Assembly (NCBI RefSeq): GCF_001445655.1
Contig: NZ_LNBE01000004.1
Span: 3,440,420 to 3,504,419 of the forward strand
DNA length: 64,000 bases
Source: Streptomyces roseifaciens
GTDB taxonomy: Bacteria > Actinomycetota > Actinomycetes > Streptomycetales > Streptomycetaceae
Direction: 5' to 3'
The notes under the pieces are model-generated. The model saw only the letters and a list, made by a program, of their open reading frames with translations, ran no database searches and had not been told where the DNA came from. A program made the translations under genes and the position numbers. Positions 1 through 6,726 of this stretch are shown here, piece by piece (within the stretch, counting starts at the first letter, position 1; each line of letters begins with the position of its first letter).

Positions 1-687
1 ATCTCCTGGCACCAGGGCCTGCTCCACCTCGCCCGGCGCGAACCGGACGCTGCCGAGGGCGAGTTCGACCGCGTCTACCACGACCTGCCCGGCGAGTACG
101 CCCCCAAGCTGGCCCTCGGCTTCTGCGCCGAGCAGCGCGGCGACGCGGAGGCCGCCGAGCGCTACTACCAGGCCGTGTGGCAGCGCAACCGCTCCCAGGG
201 CAGCGCCGCCTTCGGGCTCGCCCGGCTGCGGCTGGCCACCGGCGACCGCACCGGCGCGGTCGAGCTCCTCGACGGCCTGCCGGAGGTCTCCCGTCACTAC
301 GACGCGGCCCGCATCGCCTGCGTACGCATCCTCTCCGGCCGCCTCCACACCGACGGCGGCCGCGGGCTGCCCGGCCGCGCCGACCTGGCCGCGGCCCTGG
401 ACCGCCTGCCCCGGCTCTACCTGGACGAGGGCCACCCCGGCGGCCCGGCCCGCGAGCGGCTGGAGGCGGAGACGCTCGAAGTGGCCCTGGAGCGGGTACG
501 GGCAGGGGCGACGACCGGCGGGCCGGGTGAGGGCACCGCACTCTTCGGCGCGGACGACGAGGAGTTCGCCCTCCGCTCCCGGCTGGAGGCGAAGCTGCGC
601 CGGCTGGCACGGCAGGCACCCACCCCGGGCGGCCTGGCCGCCCTGGTCGACCTGGCGAACAGCGTCCGCCCCAGGACCCGCTTCTGA
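1..687 (+). CDS. pknG: PknG-like Ser/Thr kinase, C-terminal TPR part (5' end outside window)
   Basis: The frame is open from base 1 to the TGA at 685-687, giving the last 228 residues of a longer protein. The visible part is alpha-helical and TPR-like. It contains PGEYAPKLALG, a run AFGLARLRLATGDRTGAVELL and a paired-helix pattern that match the C-terminal TPR domain of PknG-family kinases, which signal amino-acid or nitrogen status in actinobacteria. The kinase domain itself lies upstream and cannot be seen, so the kinase assignment rests on the C-terminal resemblance and on the neighbours: the next two genes (VWA protein and solute-binding membrane protein) follow in the same direction. It could also be a TPR protein without a kinase domain. 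Confidence 0.7.
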   Translation: MSWHQGLLHLARREPDAAEGEFDRVYHDLPGEYAPKLALGFCAEQRGDAEAAERYYQAVWQRNRSQGSAAFGLARLRLATGDRTGAVELLDGLPEVSRHYDAARIACVRILSGRLHTDGGRGLPGRADLAAALDRLPRLYLDEGHPGGPARERLEAETLEVALERVRAGATTGGPGEGTALFGADDEEFALRSRLEAKLRRLARQAPTPGGLAALVDLANSVRPRTRF

Positions 688-703
688 CACGAGGGAACGA
701 ATG

Positions 704-769
704 GACCGAGGCAAGGGACCGAGGCAAGGAACCGACGCGATGAACCGAGATGCGCGATGAACCGAGATG
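704..769 (+). repeat. Two adjacent tandem duplications forming a leader ORF before the VWA gene
   Basis: A 13-bp unit (GACCGAGGCAAGG) occurs twice at 704-716 and 717-729, and a 17-bp unit (CGCGATGAACCGAGATG) occurs twice at 736-752 and 753-769. The 17-bp copy duplicates the ATG-Asn-Arg-Asp start of the VWA gene in another frame. The first ATG (740) sits 9 bases after an AAGGA but encodes only MNRDAR before a TGA at 758-760. That stop overlaps the real ATG at 757 as ATGA. A longer in-frame start exists at 701, behind GAGGGAA. The layout suggests a 6- or 19-codon leader peptide translationally coupled to the VWA gene. Confidence 0.6.
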
Positions 770-2358
770 ACGGTGCGGGCCCGCAGGACCGCGCGCCGAC
801 GGCGGCCCTGCCCGCCCTCACCGCCCAGCTGGGGCAGAACAAGCACCTGCCGGCCGGGGCCGGCATCGTACCGGCCCACGCCATCCTCACCGTCGAGGGC
901 CACGGCCTGGGCGGGGTCACCGCCCACTCCTCCTCCGCGGAGGTCGTCGTCATCGACTGCTCGGGGTCGATGAGCTGGCCCAGCACGAAGATCTCGGCGG
1001 CCCGCAAGGCCGCGGCCGCCGCCATCGGCGTCCTGCGCGACGGCACCCGCTTCGCCCTCGTCGAAGGCACCGACAAGGCCCGCGTCGTCTACCCGGCCAC
1101 CGGCCGGATGGCCGTCGCCGGCCCCGACACCCGCGCCGACGCCGCCCGCACCGCCCACGACCTCGTCGCCGCGGGCGGCACGGCCATCGCCTCCTGGCTC
1201 GCCTGCGCCCGCGACCTGCTCACCGCCCCGGAGCAGGACCACCCCATCCGGCACGCCCTCCTGCTGACCGACGGCAGGAACGAGCACGACCGGCCCGACG
1301 AGCTGGAGCGCGTCCTCGCCGACTGCGCCGGGAAGTTCACCTGCGACGCGCGCGGCATCGGCGACCAGTGGGGCGCCGCCGAACTGCGGGCGATCGCCAC
1401 CCGGCTGCACGGCAAGGCGGATGCGGTCGAGCGCGACTCCGACCTTGAGGAGGAGTTCCGCACGATGATGACCAGCGCCATGACGAAGGCGCTGCCCGGC
1501 ATACGGATCCGCGTCCGGCTGCGCGTCGGCAGCGAGCTCCGCTTCTTCAAGCAAGTCTTCCCCACCGAGCTGAACCTGACCGCGGAGGCCGTGCAGACCG
1601 GGGAGCGCAGCTGGGACTTCCCGACCGGGGCCTGGGGCGACGAGTCCCGCGACTACCACCTGTGCGTCACGGCCGACCCCGCCGGCGACCCGATGGACGA
1701 GGACATGCAGCTGGCCTCCCTGTCGCTGGTGGCCGACGCCGTCGGCGACCACCCCGCCGAGGCCGTCGTCGCCGTGCCCCGGCCCGTCCCCCTGCTCGTC
1801 CACTGGACCGACGACGCCGCCCTGTCCACGCGCGTCCACCCGCGCGTCGCCCACTTCGCCGGCCACGCCGACCTGGGCCGCGCGGTCAACGCCGGCTGCG
1901 AGGCGTACGAGCGGGGCGACCGCGCGACCGCGGAGGAGGAGTGGGGCCGGGCGGTACGGCTCGCCCACGACCTCGGCGACGAGAAGATGCTGCGCCGGCT
2001 GCGGCGGCTGGTGCACGTCGACGACGCCCGGGCAGGGCGGGTCCGGCTGCGCGACGTCATCGCGGCCGGTGATTTCAACGCGGCCTGGGTGGGCTCCGAC
2101 CACAGCACGCAGACGCATGAGTCCTGGGAGCAGCCGCCCGCACCCGTACCCGTACCCGGTCGACGCCACGCGCCGGTTGCGGCGGACGACGGCGTGTCCG
2201 ACGTGGAGTGCCCCGACTGCGGGCGCGTCTCCCCGGGCACCGCGAAGTTCTGCTCCCAGTGCCCGTACCGCTTCGCGGACCGACCCACGCCGCCGGAGCA
2301 GCACCGGCGACCGGAGCACGAACGGCCGGAGCACGAACGGCCGGAGCCGACCGCATGA
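757..2358 (+). CDS. VWA domain protein with C-terminal zinc ribbon
   Basis: 533 residues. The von Willebrand A domain occupies roughly residues 60-250 and carries a MIDAS-type metal site, VVVIDCSGSMS, near residue 70; such domains mediate metal-dependent protein contacts. A helical, possibly TPR-like segment follows at about 370-430. The C-terminus (about 485-515) has a CPDC...FCSQC zinc ribbon. No signal peptide or membrane span is visible, so it is probably cytoplasmic. The ATG at 757 overlaps the stop of a short leader frame, and its own TGA overlaps the next gene's start (ATGA at 2355-2358), so translation of the three genes is likely coupled. The partnership with the upstream PknG-like kinase and downstream solute-binding protein is inferred from position. 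Confidence 0.85.
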   Translation: MNRDDGAGPQDRAPTAALPALTAQLGQNKHLPAGAGIVPAHAILTVEGHGLGGVTAHSSSAEVVVIDCSGSMSWPSTKISAARKAAAAAIGVLRDGTRFALVEGTDKARVVYPATGRMAVAGPDTRADAARTAHDLVAAGGTAIASWLACARDLLTAPEQDHPIRHALLLTDGRNEHDRPDELERVLADCAGKFTCDARGIGDQWGAAELRAIATRLHGKADAVERDSDLEEEFRTMMTSAMTKALPGIRIRVRLRVGSELRFFKQVFPTELNLTAEAVQTGERSWDFPTGAWGDESRDYHLCVTADPAGDPMDEDMQLASLSLVADAVGDHPAEAVVAVPRPVPLLVHWTDDAALSTRVHPRVAHFAGHADLGRAVNAGCEAYERGDRATAEEEWGRAVRLAHDLGDEKMLRRLRRLVHVDDARAGRVRLRDVIAAGDFNAAWVGSDHSTQTHESWEQPPAPVPVPGRRHAPVAADDGVSDVECPDCGRVSPGTAKFCSQCPYRFADRPTPPEQHRRPEHERPEHERPEPTA

Positions 2359-4622
2359 CCACCCCCGCGAACACCCCGCCGCACACCAGGCCCTGGCTGA
2401 TACGCCGCATGGCCGCCCTGCTGGTGGCGACCGTGCTGGCCTGCGGCGCGCTCCTGGCGGCGTACTACGGGGTGAGCCGGGACGCCGCCCAGGTGCCGGA
2501 CCGCACCGTGCCGGCCATGGGCCACGTCGCCGCGACGGAGAAGGCCCTGCGGGACTCGCTGAAGGCCGCGAAGGCCGCCCTGCGCAGCCCGGCCGCCGCC
2601 ACGGAGGGCACCGGCGAGGACTACCGCGCGAAGTTCAACGCCGCCTTCAGGAGCCTGGAGAAGGCCTCCGCCACCACCGTCGCGGGCTCCGCCGGGCAGA
2701 GCATCCTGAGCACCGCGGCCGGCCAGCTCTCCTCGTACGACTACCTCGTCGGGCAGGCCGCCCGCAGCCAGGCCGACGAGAAGCTCCGCGACGCCTACCT
2801 GCACTACGCCGACAGCACGCTGAACCGCAAGAAGAGCGGCATCATCGCCCGGCTCGCGGACGTCCAGGACCGGCAGGCGGCGGTGCTGAGGGCGCAGACG
2901 TCGACCGGCTGGCTGCTGAAGCTCGCCTGGGGCGCGGCGGTCCTGCTGTGGTGCGTGCTGGCCTGGCTGCTCGTGGACACGCAGCTCTTCCTCCGGCACC
3001 GCTTCCACCGCCGGTTCAACGGCCCCCTCGCGGGGGCCACCCTGCTGCTGGCGGGGCTCGTGCCGCTGCTCCTGACCGCCGCCCTGCACCTCCAGGACGA
3101 CCTGGGCCGGGCCTACGGCGCGGCACGCGGCGGGGACGTCTCCGGCAGCGTCCCGGAGACGGTGCGCGGCCACATGCAGGACACCCAGTGGCTGACCGCC
3201 GTCCCCGCCTGGATCCCCCTGGCGGCCGTCGTCATCGCCGCCCTGACCGTCCTCGGCCTACAGCCCCGCATCGAGGAGTACCGCTTCGCCCGGGTCCCGC
3301 AGAGCCTCGGCCGGCGGATACGTTCCTTCGAGACCGCGACCGTCCTCCTGGCCCTGTGGCTGGTGCTGGTCTCCACCGTCGGCACGGGCGACGCGCGCAG
3401 CGAGCACCACGGGCGCATCACCGTCCTCGCCCCGTGGACGGACACCGAGGAGGCGCGCTTCCGCCAAGTACTTGACGCGTACTCCGCCAAGTACCACGTC
3501 GACGTCGACTACCAGGGCACCACGGCCCTGCGCGAGGTGCTGCTCTCCCGGCTGAACGCGGGCAACGCGCCGGACGTCGCGATCCTGCCGAGCCTCGGCG
3601 AAGTGCGCGAGTACGTCGGCTCGGAGACCCCGCCGCGGGAGCTCGCCCCGGTCCTCGGGAACACCCTGGACGGGTACGGCCCGCTGTGGGCCCCCGCGAT
3701 CGGCGGCAAGGTCTACGCCATCGCGGTCAAGGCCGACCTGAAGAGCGTCGTCTGGTACGACCCCGCCCGCGGGCAGGACCTGCGCACGCTCGCGGCCCGC
3801 GGCGGCCAGTGGTGCGCGGGCATGGGCGGCGACGCCACGTCCGGCTGGCCGGGCACGGACTGGATCGAGGACATCCTGCTGCAGCAGAGCGGCAAGGGGG
3901 TCTACGAGCTGTGGGCCCGGGGCGAGCTGGAGTGGTCGCGCGGGCCGGTGGCCGAGGCCTGGCGGACGTTCGGGGGGCTCTTCGACCGGGGACCGGCCAC
4001 CGCCGCCCTGAGCCAGGACTTCGCGAAGAGCATCTTCTCCTCGCCGTGCGCCCTGCAGCACCAGGGCTCGTTCATTCGCGACTCCGACTACACCCGCCGC
4101 GCGGCCTTCGTGCCCACGCGGGACGTGCTCCCCGGCATCGCCCGCAGCCCCGCCTCCTCCGAGGTGTCGGCGGACTTCGCGACCCTCTTCGGGAAGAGCG
4201 CGGCGGCCCGGGCCCTGATGCGCTTCCTGGCCTCCCCGCAGGGCCAGCGGGCCTGGGCCGAGACACCGCCCGGACCGGGCGAGGGCGGGCAGCAGGGGGC
4301 GGCGGCCAAGGCCGCGGCGGACCCGGGCAATCCCGGCCGGCCCTTCTTCGTCACCGCGAGCGCACCGCAGCCCGGCCGCTCCGAGCGCGTCAACGACGCC
4401 ATCGGCAAGGCCCTCCGGGACCGGCAGCGGCCCAAGTGCCTGGACGCCTCGGACGTCATGCCGCTCCGGATGCGCTTCGCCTTCCAGCACGGCGTCCTGG
4501 ACTACCTCAGCGATCCCGGCCCGAAGCGGCAGCAGAAGGTGCTGGACTACCTGGACAGCGTGCAGAAGGACCTCAAGGCCCCGCCAAGGGCCGCCGGGTC
4601 ACCGCCGCGCGTCTGCGAGTGA
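2355..4622 (+). CDS. Polytopic membrane protein fused to an extracellular solute-binding domain
   Basis: 755 residues starting at the ATG that overlaps the VWA gene's stop. Hydrophobic spans are near residues 15-35, 188-210, 228-248, 282-306 and 328-346. A helical extracytoplasmic segment rich in Ala and Lys lies between the first two. From about residue 355 the sequence (GRITVLAPWTDTEEARFRQV, then NAPDVAILPSLGEV) resembles type 1 extracellular solute-binding proteins of ABC importers. Here the domain is tethered to the membrane, and no permease or ATPase gene is adjacent. That favours a sensing role over transport, possibly reporting ligand to the PknG/VWA module. This role is inference; the ligand is unknown. 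Confidence 0.8.
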   Translation: MTTPANTPPHTRPWLIRRMAALLVATVLACGALLAAYYGVSRDAAQVPDRTVPAMGHVAATEKALRDSLKAAKAALRSPAAATEGTGEDYRAKFNAAFRSLEKASATTVAGSAGQSILSTAAGQLSSYDYLVGQAARSQADEKLRDAYLHYADSTLNRKKSGIIARLADVQDRQAAVLRAQTSTGWLLKLAWGAAVLLWCVLAWLLVDTQLFLRHRFHRRFNGPLAGATLLLAGLVPLLLTAALHLQDDLGRAYGAARGGDVSGSVPETVRGHMQDTQWLTAVPAWIPLAAVVIAALTVLGLQPRIEEYRFARVPQSLGRRIRSFETATVLLALWLVLVSTVGTGDARSEHHGRITVLAPWTDTEEARFRQVLDAYSAKYHVDVDYQGTTALREVLLSRLNAGNAPDVAILPSLGEVREYVGSETPPRELAPVLGNTLDGYGPLWAPAIGGKVYAIAVKADLKSVVWYDPARGQDLRTLAARGGQWCAGMGGDATSGWPGTDWIEDILLQQSGKGVYELWARGELEWSRGPVAEAWRTFGGLFDRGPATAALSQDFAKSIFSSPCALQHQGSFIRDSDYTRRAAFVPTRDVLPGIARSPASSEVSADFATLFGKSAAARALMRFLASPQGQRAWAETPPGPGEGGQQGAAAKAAADPGNPGRPFFVTASAPQPGRSERVNDAIGKALRDRQRPKCLDASDVMPLRMRFAFQHGVLDYLSDPGPKRQQKVLDYLDSVQKDLKAPPRAAGSPPRVCE

Positions 4623-4710
4623 CCCGGAAGCGTCCAGGCCGCCGGAAGCGTCCAGAGGCCGCCGGAGGCGTCCGGAGACGCCTGGGGACGCCCGGAGGCA
4701 CCCGGCGGGG

Positions 4711-6570
4711 CTACTTCGCCAGGTTGTCCGGACAGCCCGTGCCGCGCGGCAGCTTGTAGCGCGCCACGATGTGGTACGTGCCCGGCTTCGGCGCGTTCAG
4801 CACCGTCCAGTTGTCCTCCGGCCGGTCCTCGCGGGCCTCCTGGACCTCCTTGGACAGGCAGCCGTTGACGTTGACCGGCGGCTCGCCGCGCGGCCCCGCC
4901 TTCGGGGGCTTGACGTCCTTGCCGTTCTCGTCGACCAGGCCCAGCCACGGGGAGTGCGGGATGCGGATGAGGACCGGGCCCGGCTTGTCCACGCGGATCG
5001 TGAGGCCCTCCGCGTCCGTGCGCTCCACGACCGCCGGGGGGTCGGCGAGGGGCGTCGGCGCCTCGACCTCGTACAGCCGCCAGTTGTCGTCGGACCACAC
5101 CTGGCGCAGGTAGGGCTGGCCCTTGGCGACGAGCTTGGCCTCGTCGACGGCCGCGGGGTCCGGCTCGTCGGTGGGCAGCACGACGTAGTGCACGGCCCAG
5201 CGGTCGAGCCAGGCGCGGTAGGTGGAGGAGTTGAGCAGGCCGGGCTCGTAGAAGAGCGGGTTGCGCTCGCGGTCGGCCTGCCGGTTCCAGCCGCGGGCGA
5301 GGTTCACGTACGGGGTGAGGGCCGAGGACTCGCGGTGGCTGCGGGCGGGCACGACCTCGACGCGGCCCCGTGCCGTGTCGGTCTGCTGCAGCCGGTGCAC
5401 CAGGGGCGCGAGCTCGCGCGCCCAGGAAGCGGCGGGCGTGGTGTGGATGATGTCGCCGATGGCGTTGGCGAGCTGCCACGACGTGCACGTGACCAGGGCC
5501 AGGATGAGCGCCGTCCAGCGCAGGCCGCTCTTGAGCAGCTCCGCCGGGCGCGGCACCTTCAGCTCCGGCAGGGCCGCGACCAGCACCGTCCCGCCGAAGA
5601 TCATGCCGAGCCGGGAGACGTTCGTGCCGATCTGGGAGGGGATGAGCCAGACCAGCAGGACGGCCAGGACGTAGAGCGCCGAGGCCATCCGGACCGTGCG
5701 CCACTCCTTGGGGACGAACAGCACCCCGAAGAGGCCGCTCAGCAGCGGCAGGATCGCCGAGGCGAAGGCCATCGGCTGGTGGCCCGAGAACGGGAACAGC
5801 CACGCCGACAGACCCACCACCACGGCCGGGGAGACACCCAGCGCGTACGCCGCCGGGCGCCGCTTGCCCAGCCACAGGGCGGCCGCGACGAAGCCCACGA
5901 ACAGGCCGGCCACCGGGCTCGACGCCGTCGCCAGCGCGGCCGCCAGCGCGGCCAGCCCGGCCCGGCCCCAGCGGTACTTGCCCTCCGAGCGCCAGCGCAT
6001 CGGCCACGCGAAGATCACGGCGACGGCCGCCAGGCCGAACATCGTGCCGAGCCCGAAGGTGACCCGGCCGGATATCGCGTTGCAGGTCAGCGCGAAGGTG
6101 CCGTACAGGGCCGCCACGAGCGGCCGGCGCACGACCCTGCTGCGCACGAGCAGCAGGGCGATCAGGCCCGCCGAGAGCGTGCCCGCGATCATCATCGTGG
6201 TGCGGACGCCGATGCTGGCCATCAGGTACGGCGAGATCACGCTGTACGAGACGGGGTGCATGCCGCCGTACCAGGCGAGGTTGTACGCCGAGTCGGGGTG
6301 CTGGCCCACGAACTCGGCCCACGCGTCCTGGGCGGCCAGGTCGCCGCCGCTGTTCGCGAACACGTACACCCAGAGCACGTGCAGCGCCGCCGCCACGCAC
6401 AGAGTGGTCAGGACGGGGCGGCCGGCCGCCGCGCGGCCCGCGCGCCTCAGGCGCCCGCGCAGGCCCGCGCCGCCCGAAGGCCGCGGGGCTCCCGGGAAGA
6501 CGGAATCCCGCCCGTCCTGCTCACCCGGCTCGTCGGGCTTGCCGGCCCGTGCCGGGTCCACGGTGGTCAC
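4711..6570 (-). CDS. Polytopic membrane protein, GT-C glycosyltransferase-like
   Basis: 619 residues if read from the GTG at 6570, which follows GGGGAGAACA at normal spacing; ATGs at 6609 and 6681 would add an unconserved-looking leader. After a short charged N-terminus come about ten or more hydrophobic spans up to residue ~380. An extracytoplasmic domain of about 230 residues follows (YVNLARGWNRQ, YVVLPTDEPD, VWSDDNWRLYEV). The arrangement, with an acidic loop (AQDAWAEFVGQHPD) after the first span, resembles integral-membrane GT-C type glycosyltransferases, but no diagnostic catalytic motif was identified. It converges on the solute-binding gene and could be a transporter-like protein instead. 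Confidence 0.7.
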   Translation of the reverse strand: MTTVDPARAGKPDEPGEQDGRDSVFPGAPRPSGGAGLRGRLRRAGRAAAGRPVLTTLCVAAALHVLWVYVFANSGGDLAAQDAWAEFVGQHPDSAYNLAWYGGMHPVSYSVISPYLMASIGVRTTMMIAGTLSAGLIALLLVRSRVVRRPLVAALYGTFALTCNAISGRVTFGLGTMFGLAAVAVIFAWPMRWRSEGKYRWGRAGLAALAAALATASSPVAGLFVGFVAAALWLGKRRPAAYALGVSPAVVVGLSAWLFPFSGHQPMAFASAILPLLSGLFGVLFVPKEWRTVRMASALYVLAVLLVWLIPSQIGTNVSRLGMIFGGTVLVAALPELKVPRPAELLKSGLRWTALILALVTCTSWQLANAIGDIIHTTPAASWARELAPLVHRLQQTDTARGRVEVVPARSHRESSALTPYVNLARGWNRQADRERNPLFYEPGLLNSSTYRAWLDRWAVHYVVLPTDEPDPAAVDEAKLVAKGQPYLRQVWSDDNWRLYEVEAPTPLADPPAVVERTDAEGLTIRVDKPGPVLIRIPHSPWLGLVDENGKDVKPPKAGPRGEPPVNVNGCLSKEVQEAREDRPEDNWTVLNAPKPGTYHIVARYKLPRGTGCPDNLAK

Positions 6571-6726
6571 TGCTGTTCTCCCCGTCTTCCCCCGGAGGTC
6601 TTCCCCCATCTTCGCGCTGCCCCGGTTCCACGGGTAGCGGCACGGCGCGCGGCCGTGCTCAAACCCTCGCGACGCTAGCACGCCGCGAGGGCCCGGCAGG
6701 GACGGCGACCGCCGCCCCCGCGCACC

